NCBI GenBank assembly: GCA_964576715.1
Contig: CAZNWE010000081.1
Span: forward strand, 1-16,716
From: SLRI01 sp964576715
GTDB taxonomy: Bacteria; Pseudomonadota; Alphaproteobacteria; Geminicoccales; Geminicoccaceae
Length of the DNA stretch: 16,716 nucleotides
Direction of reading: 5' to 3'
The position numbers were made by a program, and so were the translations under genes. Positions 1-7,642 of the stretch are shown here, piece by piece. The stretch's first letter is position 1, and each line of letters opens with the position of its first letter. The notes below the pieces were generated by a model, which saw nothing but the letters and a program-made list of their open reading frames with translations, made no database searches and was not told the origin of the DNA.

Positions 1-71
1 ACGCCCCCGAAGCGCTTCTCGAGACCGACCGCCTCGATCAACGGCGTTGCCGCCGCGGCTGTTGCTGTCAC
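1..71 (-). CDS. ABC transporter ATP-binding protein, N-terminal fragment
   Basis: Only the first 23 codons are in the window; the gene runs off the left edge. From a GTG at 71 the minus strand reads VTATAAAATPLIEAVGLEKR followed by FGGV. The stretch LIEAVGLEKRFGGV is typical of the first strand of an ABC ATPase, of the sugar (RbsA-like) or branched-chain amino-acid (LivG-like) type, just before the Walker A region. A G-rich stretch about 6 nt upstream could be the ribosome binding site. An ATG at 112 is in another frame and stops after 14 codons. The family call rests on a short motif, so the substrate cannot be named. The gene is divergent from the HAD phosphatase. Confidence 0.6.
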   Translation of the reverse strand, partial: MTATAAAATPLIEAVGLEKRFGG

Positions 72-257
72 GTTCGCCCCCCGACTCGCCCGTCGTCCGT
101 GGCTGCCGTCATTTGTGCGATGGCGAGTGTTTTGTTCGCTGGACCAGACTTTGCCCGCAGGGGCCGTCGATTGCAAGCCGGGAGGCCGGCGGTTTCCTGT
201 GGTTGCCCAAAGCTTCTATGCTCCTGGCACGATCACGCAAGGCTTGAGAGGTGCAGC
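72..257. other. Divergent intergenic region
   Basis: These 186 bp separate the divergent ABC ATPase and HAD genes and should hold both promoters. I see no convincing sigma70 pair. The best plus-strand candidate is TATGCT at 217-222 with a poor -35 at 193-198 and an 18-bp spacer. Reading frames that run through the region have no recognisable protein content. Confidence 0.35.
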
Positions 258-935
258 ATGCCGGCCCGCCAGACGTCCTTTCTCTTCGACCTCGACGGCA
301 CGCTCGTCGACAGCGTCTACCAGCATGTGCTGGCCTGGCACGAGGCCTTGGAGAGCGAGGGGATCGCGCTTTCGGTCTGGCGCATCCACCGGCGGATCGG
401 CATGTCGGGCGGGCTCTTCACCAACATGCTCTTGCGCGAGACCGGCCTCGATCTGGCGCCTGAGCGGATCGAGCGGCTGCGGCGGGCGCATGCCGACGCC
501 TACAACGCCCGCTCGGCCGCCATCCGGCCGCTGCCGGGGGCGAGAGCGCTGCTGGCCTATCTGAGCGAGGCCGGCATTCCCTGGGCGATCGCGACCAGTG
601 GGCGGATCGAGACGGCGGGGCCGGTGATCGACACTCTCGGCGTCGATCGGGCCAAGGTGCCGGTGATCACCCGCGACATGGTGGCCCACGCCAAGCCCGA
701 CCCGGACCTCTTCCTCGCCGCCGCCGAGGCGCTGGGCCAGCCGATCGGCAGTGCGTGTGTGGTCGGCGACAGTGTCTGGGACATGCTGGCCGCGAGGCGG
801 GCCGGTGGGCTCGGTGTGGGCGTACTCTCCGGCGGCTACGGCGAGGACGAGCTGTTCAAGGCGAGTGCGTACCGGGTCTATGCCGACCCGGCCGATCTGC
901 TGCTGCATATCGACGAGGTCGGCGGGCGCAGCTGA
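258..935 (+). CDS. HAD-superfamily phosphatase (phosphoglycolate phosphatase-like)
   Basis: This 225-residue protein has all four HAD motifs. Motif I is DLDGTLVDS at residues 11-19, with nucleophile D11 and acid/base D13. Motif II is the Ser/Thr of ATSGR near 112-116. Motif III is the Lys of KPDPDLF at 146. Motif IV is GDSVWDM at 170-176, with D171 and D175 binding magnesium. A helical cap of about 70 residues lies between motifs I and II, so it belongs to the soluble phosphoglycolate phosphatase / beta-phosphoglucomutase-like branch acting on small phosphorylated metabolites. The substrate cannot be read from the sequence. The ATG at 258 has AGAGG 6 nt upstream and puts motif I close to the N-terminus as usual; upstream in-frame codons look non-coding. 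It is not OtsB-like, so it should not be taken as the missing partner of the otsA gene 10 kb away. Confidence 0.88.
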   Translation: MPARQTSFLFDLDGTLVDSVYQHVLAWHEALESEGIALSVWRIHRRIGMSGGLFTNMLLRETGLDLAPERIERLRRAHADAYNARSAAIRPLPGARALLAYLSEAGIPWAIATSGRIETAGPVIDTLGVDRAKVPVITRDMVAHAKPDPDLFLAAAEALGQPIGSACVVGDSVWDMLAARRAGGLGVGVLSGGYGEDELFKASAYRVYADPADLLLHIDEVGGRS

Positions 936-959
936 GAAGGGCGGGCACTGCCCGGCCGG

Positions 960-1649
960 CTAGCGGTAGCGGAAAGGGTCCTCGGTCTCGTCGATTTCCC
1001 CCGCGACCGCACCGAGGATGCGGCGATACCAATACGGGCTGCCGCAGATCAGCACCTTGCCGGTGCCTTCGTAGGTCCGCATCCAACGGTGACCCGAGAA
1101 ATAGTGACCCGCCAGGCTCGCCGCCGCCCGCCGCATCCGGTAGCTGAGCGAATCGCTCCAGGCGATGACCAGCCGACCGTCGACCTTGACCTGATAATTC
1201 TCAACCGAAATCTCGCGCACCGGCCCGAACGCGTTGAGCGCCACCTGCCCCTCGCCGCGCACGTGCAGGCGGAAGTTGACCAGCCCGTCGCCGGCCCACA
1301 GCGACGTCAGCATCGGATCGCGAAAAATGCCGATCCTGACAGCCCCATCGGATGCCCAGAAGGCGCCGCGCTCGAGCACCCAGCCGGCGCCTTCGAGATC
1401 GAAGATGTGGTAGCCACCCACGCTGGCCCGCAGATTGAGCTCGCCGCTGCCGCTGAACTGCGGGCGGATCAACGACTGGTGGCCGATCATGCAGCGGACC
1501 GCCTCGCCGACGCCCGGGAATGGTGCCCTGAGCTCGATGTCGCCGCGCAGGTAACTCAGTGCCCGGCGCTCGGTCCGCACCGCCTCGTCGTGCATGGTGA
1601 TCCGCAGGAAACGGGTCCCCTCGAGCTCGATGATCTCATACTTCGCCAT
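960..1649 (-). CDS. AIM24 family protein
   Basis: A 229-residue protein starting MAKYEIIELEGTRFLRI. Its composition is that of the AIM24 / TIGR00266 (DUF124) family: repeated short beta strands, many Gly, and sequences such as SGSGELNL and WAGDGLVNFRLHVRGEGQVAL near the middle. The family forms a beta-sandwich related in fold to the Trp RNA-binding attenuation protein. The yeast homologue is a mitochondrial inner-membrane organisation factor, but the bacterial function is not established. No signal peptide or membrane segment is visible, so it is probably cytoplasmic. The ATG at 1649 is the natural start because the upstream in-frame extension is Ser/Arg-rich shadow sequence; its ribosome binding site is weak. 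It lies 34 bp downstream of the TAXI gene and is probably cotranscribed with it. Its end converges on the HAD gene across 24 bp. Confidence 0.75.
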   Translation of the reverse strand: MAKYEIIELEGTRFLRITMHDEAVRTERRALSYLRGDIELRAPFPGVGEAVRCMIGHQSLIRPQFSGSGELNLRASVGGYHIFDLEGAGWVLERGAFWASDGAVRIGIFRDPMLTSLWAGDGLVNFRLHVRGEGQVALNAFGPVREISVENYQVKVDGRLVIAWSDSLSYRMRRAAASLAGHYFSGHRWMRTYEGTGKVLICGSPYWYRRILGAVAGEIDETEDPFRYR

Positions 1650-1683
1650 CAATCTGGGTCCGTGATCGGGCCGGAGAGATCGG

Positions 1684-2670
1684 TCACGGCAAGAGACCGA
1701 GTTCGCGATAGGCGCGCTCGGCACCCGGATGCAGCGGCGCGCCGAGCGCCATCGCCGAGAGCACCTGTTCGTCGAGCTGGCGCAGCGTCGGGTGCAGGCT
1801 GCGGACGTCGTCGATCTGGGCGAGGAACTGGCTGGTGAGCAGATGAACGACATCCTCGCCGACATCCGCCCTGGTCGTCAGCACGGCATGGCTGCCGAAG
1901 CTGGGCACGTCTTCGCCGAGCCCGTAATCGCTGCCCGGAATGTCGAGCATGCGCAAATAGGGCCGCTCGGCGACCATGCGCTCGATCGCCGGCGCGACGA
2001 GCGGCACGAGCTTGGCACCGCAGCGCTGCTGCACTGTCCGAACGAGGCTCGACGGGTGACCCAGAACTTCCACGAAACCGGCGATACGGCCCTCACAAAG
2101 GGCGTCCGGCAGGGCGCTGCTGCGCAGCTCCGATCGCCGGCCCAGCGCATCCGGCTCGAGCCCGAAGGCGGCCATCATCGCATCGAAGCTGCTGCGCGAG
2201 CCCGAGCCCGGGTGACCGGCATTGACCGGTTGGCCCAGCAGATCTGCGAGTTCCCTGATATCCAGCTGCCCGTCGACGACCAGCGTCGTTATCTCGGGAT
2301 GCAGCGGCATCACCGAGCGCAGTTCGTCGACCGGCTCGCCGTCGAAGACGCCCGTCCCGAGCCGCGCCTCGAACAGCACGTCGCCCTGCAGCACGGCGAA
2401 CTCGAGCTGCCGGTCGGCGAGCATTCGGGCATTGTAGAGTGAGCCGGCCGTGGCCTCGACCGAGCAGCGCAGCCCGTGCACCCGGCGCTCCTGGTTGATG
2501 ATCCGGCAGAGGCCGCGGCCGATTGGATAGTAGACACCATCCGGCGAGCCCGTCCCGATCGAGACGAAGCTGTCGCTCAAGGCCACCGCCGGCAGCGGGG
2601 CGAGGCCGGCGATCGAGAGCAGCAGCGCCAGGACCAGTCGCAAGGCACGATAGAAACAGCTAGGTTGCAC
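1684..2670 (-). CDS. TAXI-family TRAP transporter solute-binding protein
   Basis: A 328-residue protein. The TAXI hallmark VSIGTGSPDGVYYPIG follows a typical Sec signal peptide: Arg near the N-terminus, the hydrophobic run LVLALLLSIAGLAPLPAVA, and cleavage near PAVA-LSD. TAXI proteins are the periplasmic binding subunits of TRAP transporters, which commonly take up glutamate or other small acids using the sodium or proton gradient. I chose the GTG at 2670: GGGAGGA lies 5 nt upstream (2676-2682), and this start gives a proper signal peptide, whereas an upstream ATG at 2724 adds residues with no signal-peptide character. The start overlaps the end of the DUF4239 gene by 11 bp, suggesting translational coupling. 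No TRAP permease gene, fused or separate, lies in the window, so the ligand and the transport partner are unknown. Confidence 0.88.
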   Translation of the reverse strand: MQPSCFYRALRLVLALLLSIAGLAPLPAVALSDSFVSIGTGSPDGVYYPIGRGLCRIINQERRVHGLRCSVEATAGSLYNARMLADRQLEFAVLQGDVLFEARLGTGVFDGEPVDELRSVMPLHPEITTLVVDGQLDIRELADLLGQPVNAGHPGSGSRSSFDAMMAAFGLEPDALGRRSELRSSALPDALCEGRIAGFVEVLGHPSSLVRTVQQRCGAKLVPLVAPAIERMVAERPYLRMLDIPGSDYGLGEDVPSFGSHAVLTTRADVGEDVVHLLTSQFLAQIDDVRSLHPTLRQLDEQVLSAMALGAPLHPGAERAYRELGLLP

Positions 2671-3475
2671 GGTCGTCCTCCCGCATGACCACGTCATAGA
2701 TGAGCCGAAAGGCGTCCGCACCAACGCCGAGCTCGCTGCGCAGTGGCCGATCCATGGCGAGGATCACGAACAGCATCACGCCGAGGAAGAACGACACGAT
2801 GCCGCCCAACAGCAAATGCGACCGAAAGCGCATGTTGAGCATCCAGAGCATCGTCACCGTTATCGCCGCACCGATGGCGACAACATACCAAAGCACCGCC
2901 GGGATCCGGACGTCGACCGCGGCGAGGCGCTGGTGACGGGCCGACGACACCTCGCTGAAGCCACGAAACACCTCGCTGTGCAGGATTTCCCGCGACCGAC
3001 TTGTCGGCTCGTACTCGGCCAGCCGCCGCTCGATCAGCTGCAGCCGGTTCGAGCCGCCATTGGTGATGCGCCCCTGGCGATGGGCCGGAAAATCCTCGTT
3101 GATCACGTAGAGGGTGTAGTCGCGCAAGAGGTATTCGAGCTCGCTGCGCAACGGCTCCGGGTAGGCGGCGAAGGTGCGGTAGAGCGAGGCGATGCCGGCA
3201 GCCTCGACACTGACCAGCTGCTTGACCCGCTCGGCGTTCTGGTAGGCGGCGACCGAAAGGAGACCGAGCAGGAGCGCGTAGAACAGGCTGAAGCCGCCGC
3301 TGGCGTGGCTGACCAGCTCGTTGACGCGCGGTTCCGGCCGCAGCCAAGCCCAAAGGAAGGGGCGTATCAGGATCACCCCGGCCCAGGTGACCGCTACGAA
3401 GAACAGCGAGCAGTAGAGCATCAACTGCAACGCCGAGAGGCTTTGCAGCCATTCGATCAACCCTTCGCCCGTCAT
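2660..3475 (-). CDS. DUF4239 (bestrophin-like) membrane protein
   Basis: A 271-residue protein with four predicted membrane segments arranged as two pairs, near residues 17-37, 61-79, 193-213 and 221-241. The two pairs are separated by a soluble stretch of about 110 residues rich in charged residues. The sequences SGGFSLFYALLLGLLSVAAYQNAE and IPAVLWYVVAIGAAITV are typical of the DUF4239 family, which is compared with bestrophin channels but has no proven function. The ATG at 3475 has only a weak GGCGGG-type ribosome binding site, so the start is moderately certain. The 3' end overlaps the TAXI gene, and nadE lies 132 bp upstream on the same strand. The coupling suggests that this protein and the TAXI protein act in one process, which is inference. 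Confidence 0.78.
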   Translation of the reverse strand: MTGEGLIEWLQSLSALQLMLYCSLFFVAVTWAGVILIRPFLWAWLRPEPRVNELVSHASGGFSLFYALLLGLLSVAAYQNAERVKQLVSVEAAGIASLYRTFAAYPEPLRSELEYLLRDYTLYVINEDFPAHRQGRITNGGSNRLQLIERRLAEYEPTSRSREILHSEVFRGFSEVSSARHQRLAAVDVRIPAVLWYVVAIGAAITVTMLWMLNMRFRSHLLLGGIVSFFLGVMLFVILAMDRPLRSELGVGADAFRLIYDVVMREDDRAT

Positions 3476-3607
3476 TCGGCTGCCCGCCGCGGCGCACTGT
3501 TCACGTTCGAGCCTCCCAGATGGGGGATGGAGCATCGACCTGCCAGCAGCCAAGAGCACGCAAGAGCTGCCTGCCGCAGGCGGGCGCCTGATCCCTGACC
3601 GAAAGCT

Positions 3608-5356
3608 TCATGGCTGGTGCAGCCCCAGCCGGCGGAAGTGGTTGGTGATCGGGTAGCGGCGGTCGCGGCCGAAGGCTTTGGCGGTGATCTTGACGCCGGG
3701 GGGGGCCTGGCGGCGTTTGTATTCGGCGATGTCGAGGAGGTTGGAGACCCGGCGGACGGTCTCCTCGGGGTGCCCGGCTGCGACCAGCTCGGCGGCCGAG
3801 CGGTCGTCCTCGACCAGGCCCTGGAGGATGGCATCCAGAAGCGGGTAGGGCGGCAGCGAGTCCTCGTCCTTCTGGTCGGCACGGAGTTCGGCCGAGGGTG
3901 GCTTCTCGATGGTGCGGAGCGGGATCGCCATGCCGTCCGGGCCGAGGCAGCCTGCGGGCCGGTTGGCGTTGCGGTAGCGGCAAAGCGCGAAGACGGTGGT
4001 CTTGTAGACGTCCTTCAAGACCGAGTAGCCGCCGCACATGTCGCCGTAGAGCGTGGCGTAGCCGACCGACATTTCGGATTTGTTGCCGGTGGTCAGCACC
4101 ATGGCGCCGAGCTTGTTGGAGACGGCCATGAGGATCAGGCCGCGGATGCGCGACTGGATGTTCTCTTCGGTGATGTCGGGGGGGCGGTCGCCGAAGAGGG
4201 GGCTGAGCATGGCCTTGAACGCCGCGAAGGCGGGCTCGATTTCGACCGTGTCGAGCTGGATGCCCAGGAGCTCGGCCGAGGCGCTGGCGTCCTCGAGGCT
4301 TTCGGTCGAGGTATAGCGCGACGGCATCATCAGGGCCTGGACGCGACCCGGGCCAAGCGCGTCGGCGGCGACCGCGGCGGAGAGACCGGAATCGACGCCG
4401 CCCGAGAGGCCGAGCACGACGCCCGGAAAGCCGTTCTTGGCGACATAGTCCCGCAGGCCCAGGACCATCGCCCGGTAGATCGCCTCGAGCGGTTCGGGCG
4501 GCTGGGCCAACTGCCGTTCGCCAGCATACTGCCAGCCGCCGCCATCGTCACGCCAGCTGGTCAGGATGAGCGAGGGCTCGAACCAGGCGGCTTGTTCGAC
4601 CAGCCGGCGGTCGGCATCGAGAACGAACGAGGCGCCGTCGAAGACCAGCTCGTCCTGCCCGCCGACCAGGTTGAGATAGACCAGCGGCAGCCCCGTCTCG
4701 GTGACCCTGGCCACGGCATGCTGCAGCCGGACGTCCTGCTTGCCGGCCTCGAACGGCGAGCCGTTGATGACGACCAGGAGCTCGGCCCCGCTCTCCTCCA
4801 GGCCCTCGGCGACGTCCTGGATCCACATGTCCTCGCAGACCATGACACCGAGCCTGATCGCGCCACCGTTCTTGAGGTCGAGGCGCATCGGCCCCGGCAC
4901 CGGGCCGGCGGCGAACACCCGCTTCTCGTCGAATACCCCGTAGTTCGGCAGCTCGTGCTTGGCGCGCCGGCCCTCGATCCGGCCCCGGGCGAGAAGGAAG
5001 GCACCGTTGAAGGGGCGGCCCCTGCCCTCGGCCCAGGGCGCGCCCACGAGAATCGCCGGGCGGTCGCCGGCGGTGTCGGCGGCGAGTGCCTCGAGCAGCT
5101 CCGCGGTCCGCTCGAGCAATGCCGGCTTCAGCACCAGATCCTCGAGCGGGTAGCCGGTCAGCGCCAGTTCGGGAAGGAGCAGGAGATCGGCACCGGCGGT
5201 CGTCGCCTCGTCGTGCAGTTGGCGGATCAGCGCGAGGTTGCCGTCGAGATCGCCGACGGTCGGGTTGCACTGGGCCAGGGCCAGGGTGAATGTCGCGGGC
5301 AAGGGGCGGGCGTCCTTCGTGTTGCTCTCGGCAAATCTGTTGACTGGCGCGTCCAC
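3608..5356 (-). CDS. nadE: Glutamine-dependent NAD(+) synthetase
   Basis: This enzyme makes NAD from deamido-NAD, ATP and glutamine, the last step of NAD synthesis. It has two domains. Residues about 22-280 are a nitrilase-type glutaminase with the catalytic triad E63 (LPELALTGYP), K133 (KHELPNYG) and C174 (VMVCEDMW). Residues about 290-582 are the ATP-pyrophosphatase synthetase domain with the P-loop GLSGGVDS (318-323 is SGGVDS) and the later motifs TTGNKSEMSVGY and YPLLDAI. At 582 residues the length suits the bacterial two-domain form. The GTG at 5356 is the longest reasonable start but has no clear ribosome binding site. The glutaminase domain begins only at FTLALAQCNPTVGD, so the true start could lie 10-20 codons downstream, for example at a TTG within PLPATF. 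It is divergent from the LysR gene across about 90 bp. Confidence 0.95.
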   Translation of the reverse strand: MDAPVNRFAESNTKDARPLPATFTLALAQCNPTVGDLDGNLALIRQLHDEATTAGADLLLLPELALTGYPLEDLVLKPALLERTAELLEALAADTAGDRPAILVGAPWAEGRGRPFNGAFLLARGRIEGRRAKHELPNYGVFDEKRVFAAGPVPGPMRLDLKNGGAIRLGVMVCEDMWIQDVAEGLEESGAELLVVINGSPFEAGKQDVRLQHAVARVTETGLPLVYLNLVGGQDELVFDGASFVLDADRRLVEQAAWFEPSLILTSWRDDGGGWQYAGERQLAQPPEPLEAIYRAMVLGLRDYVAKNGFPGVVLGLSGGVDSGLSAAVAADALGPGRVQALMMPSRYTSTESLEDASASAELLGIQLDTVEIEPAFAAFKAMLSPLFGDRPPDITEENIQSRIRGLILMAVSNKLGAMVLTTGNKSEMSVGYATLYGDMCGGYSVLKDVYKTTVFALCRYRNANRPAGCLGPDGMAIPLRTIEKPPSAELRADQKDEDSLPPYPLLDAILQGLVEDDRSAAELVAAGHPEETVRRVSNLLDIAEYKRRQAPPGVKITAKAFGRDRRYPITNHFRRLGLHQP

Positions 5357-5448
5357 CGTCCAGCTATCTCTAATCCCGCACTCGGCAACGCACCAGCGCC
5401 AGGGGCCGCGCCAATCAGCCCCGGCCCAGCCATCTATAGGAAGTGCCT

Positions 5449-6378
5449 TTGGACCGCATCATGAGCATGGAGGTGTTCGTCAAGACGGCCCAGGCCGGCA
5501 GCCTCTCGGCCGCGGCGCAAGTGATGGGCCTCTCGAAATCGACCGTCAGCAAGCACTTGTCGGCGCTCGAGGAGCATCTCGGCGTGCTGCTCATCAACCG
5601 GACGACCCGGCGCCTGTCGCTCACCGAACTCGGCATTGCCTATCGCGATGACGCCCAGCGCATCCTGGCGGCGATCGAGGCGACCGAACTCGCCATCCAG
5701 GAGCATACCGTCGAGCCCAAGGGTCGGCTCAAGGTCAACGCACCGATGAGCTTCGGCATCAGCCACATCGCCCCGCTGTTGCCGGGCTTCATGCAGGCCC
5801 ACCCGCGGATCGAGATCGAGCTCGTCCTCGACGACCGCCGCGTCGACCTCGCCGAGGAGGGTGTCGACCTCGCAATCCGTATCGGCAGGCTCGACGACAG
5901 CCAGCTCATCGCTCGCCGGCTGGCCTCGGCCGGCTTCATCTGTGCTGCCGCCGAGCGCTACCTCGCGACCCACCGACCGATCACCACGCCCGATGAGCTC
6001 GCGAGCCACAACTGCCTGCGCTACAGCCTGAACAGGCAGCCCAACGAATGGCGCTTCGAACGCGCCGGCGAGAGCCACGCCGTCAAGGTCAAGGGCACGC
6101 TCACCGCCAACAACGGCGAGGCGCTGCGCGAGGCGGCAGTGAGCGGGCTCGGCGTGATCTACCAGCCCGCCTTCATCATCGGCCGCGATATCGAGGCCGG
6201 ACGGCTGCAGCGACTGCTCGTCGACTGGGCGACCCCGACCATCGACATCCACGCGGTCTTTCCCGAACAGCGCCGGCTGCAGCCGAAGCTCCGTCGCTTC
6301 GTCGACTATCTCGCCCGGGCGTTCCGTCGGCCCGGGCTATGGCCGACGGCTGCCGCACCGCAGTCGGCGGAAGCGTGA
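5449..6378 (+). CDS. LysR-family transcriptional regulator
   Basis: A 309-residue LysR regulator. The N-terminal winged helix-turn-helix covers about residues 1-60 and includes AGSLSAAAQVMGLSKSTVSK and the wing segment RTTRRLSLTELG. The effector-binding periplasmic-binding-protein fold fills residues about 90-300, of the CrgA-like group. I chose TTG at 5449: AGGAA at 5438-5442 lies 6 nt upstream, and it gives MDRIMSMEVFVK, the usual opening of this subgroup. The GTG at 5443 abuts the ribosome binding site and the ATG at 5461 is too far from it. The gene lies 7 bp before the FAD oxidoreductase on the same strand, so regulator and enzyme are probably cotranscribed, with the oxidoreductase a likely target. 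It may also control nadE from the shared upstream region, though no operator was recognised. Confidence 0.92.
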   Translation: MDRIMSMEVFVKTAQAGSLSAAAQVMGLSKSTVSKHLSALEEHLGVLLINRTTRRLSLTELGIAYRDDAQRILAAIEATELAIQEHTVEPKGRLKVNAPMSFGISHIAPLLPGFMQAHPRIEIELVLDDRRVDLAEEGVDLAIRIGRLDDSQLIARRLASAGFICAAAERYLATHRPITTPDELASHNCLRYSLNRQPNEWRFERAGESHAVKVKGTLTANNGEALREAAVSGLGVIYQPAFIIGRDIEAGRLQRLLVDWATPTIDIHAVFPEQRRLQPKLRRFVDYLARAFRRPGLWPTAAAPQSAEA

Positions 6379-6385
6379 TCTGCGC

Positions 6386-7642
6386 ATGCGCCAGGGTCGG
6401 CAACAGGTCATCGTGGTCGGCGCGGGCATTGTCGGTGTCGCCACCGCCCTGTTCCTCCAGGAGGACGGCCATGCCGTAACCCTGGTCGATCCGAAAAGCC
6501 CCGGCAGTGGCACCTCGTCCGGCAATGCCGGCATCATCAGCCTCGCCTCGGTGCAGCCAACCGTCACGACCGCGACGCTCAAGCAGCTCCCGGCCATGCT
6601 CGCCGATCCGGCGGCCGCGTTGCGCATCCGCTGGCGCCATCTGCCGACGCTGGCTCCCTGGCTGATCAGGGCCGCTCTCGCCACCCGCAAGGCCACGGTC
6701 GAGCGGGCCACGACCGGCATCCAGGCGCTCGTCAGCCGTGCCCTCCAGGCCCATGAGGTGCTTGTTCAGCGCACCGGGGCCGGCGCCTTCCTGCGCTCGA
6801 AGGGCTGGCTCAAGGTGGCCCTGGATCGGTCCGCGTTCGACCGGTTCCTGGCGAATGAGCTGCCCGCACTCGATCGGTTCGGCGTGCCCTACGAGGTGCT
6901 CGATCGACACGCCCTCAACGCGCTCGAGCCGGCCCTCGGCAGCCAGGTGCGGGCCGGGCTCTGGCTGACCGCGACCCGCGAGATCAGCCACCCGCAAGGC
7001 TACACGGAGCATCTGGCGGCCTGCTGTTTGGCGCGCGGCGGCCGCCAGGAACGGCGCGAGGTCAAGGGACTGGCATTCGCGGGCGGTCAGGTGGTGGGCG
7101 TGCTGACGACCGAGGGCACCATCCGGGGCGACGCGGTGATCATCGCCGCCGGCGCCTTTTCGCGTCGGCTCGCGGCCGAAGCGGGGCACCGGGTGCCGCT
7201 CGAGACCGAGCGCGGCTACCATCTGATGCTGGAGCACAGCCAGCCGCCGCTCGGCCGGCCGATCCATTGCCTGGACCACGGCTTCGTCCTGGCGCCGCTG
7301 GATCATGGCCTGAGGCTGACCAGCGGCGTCGAGCTCGCGAGCCTCGGCGCCGCCCCCGATTTCGCATGGCCGCGCCGTTTTTTGCCTGCCGCCCGGCGCT
7401 GCCTGCCGAACCTCAACGACACCGTGCTGAGCGAGTGGCAGGGCTTCCGGCCGTCGCTGCCGGACAGCCTGCCGGTGATCGGCCGCAGCCGACGTCACGC
7501 CAACGTCTATCTCGCCTTCGGTCATCAGCATCTGGGGCTGACCCTCGGACCGGTCACCGGGCGGATCGTCGCCGATCTGGTGGCCGGCCGCGCCCCCGGC
7601 CTCGATCTCGCCCCGTACGCCCCGGATCGCCGCTTTTATTGA
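6386..7642 (+). CDS. FAD-dependent oxidoreductase, D-amino acid dehydrogenase (DadA)-like
   Basis: A 418-residue flavoprotein of the DAO (glycine/D-amino acid oxidase) family. The Rossmann dinucleotide-binding motif VGAGIVG is at residues 11-17, followed by VTLVD at the end of the second strand and by SGNAGIIS, typical of the DadA branch. The C-terminal FAD contact region includes GFRPSLPDSLPVIGRS and FGHQHLGLTLGPVTGRI, also DadA-like. Such enzymes oxidatively deaminate D-amino acids or related amines such as hydroxyproline or sarcosine analogues; the substrate is not readable here. DadA-like enzymes are usually membrane-associated on the cytoplasmic side. The ATG at 6386 follows a GGAAG about 12 nt upstream. 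It is adjacent to a LysR gene that may sense the substrate. Its stop overlaps the convergent ygfZ stop by 7 bp. Confidence 0.88.
   Translation: MRQGRQQVIVVGAGIVGVATALFLQEDGHAVTLVDPKSPGSGTSSGNAGIISLASVQPTVTTATLKQLPAMLADPAAALRIRWRHLPTLAPWLIRAALATRKATVERATTGIQALVSRALQAHEVLVQRTGAGAFLRSKGWLKVALDRSAFDRFLANELPALDRFGVPYEVLDRHALNALEPALGSQVRAGLWLTATREISHPQGYTEHLAACCLARGGRQERREVKGLAFAGGQVVGVLTTEGTIRGDAVIIAAGAFSRRLAAEAGHRVPLETERGYHLMLEHSQPPLGRPIHCLDHGFVLAPLDHGLRLTSGVELASLGAAPDFAWPRRFLPAARRCLPNLNDTVLSEWQGFRPSLPDSLPVIGRSRRHANVYLAFGHQHLGLTLGPVTGRIVADLVAGRAPGLDLAPYAPDRRFY

Noticed and set aside
258..935. HAD phosphatase considered as the missing OtsB
   Set aside because: Its cap and motif layout are those of the phosphoglycolate phosphatase/beta-phosphoglucomutase branch, and it lies 10 kb from otsA in another transcription unit.
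3550..3590. GCCTGC-C-GCAGGC inverted repeat downstream of nadE
   Set aside because: The loop is too short for the full stem, and no T run follows on the minus strand, so terminator function is not supported.
3617..5464. A 615-codon open frame on the plus strand, opposite nadE
   Set aside because: It is an antisense shadow of nadE caused by high GC and third-position bias. The translation has no recognisable family content, whereas the minus strand codes a complete NadE with all catalytic residues.
6176..7531. A 451-codon minus-strand frame over the LysR and oxidoreductase genes
   Set aside because: It is a shadow of two well-supported plus-strand genes and has no protein-family signal.
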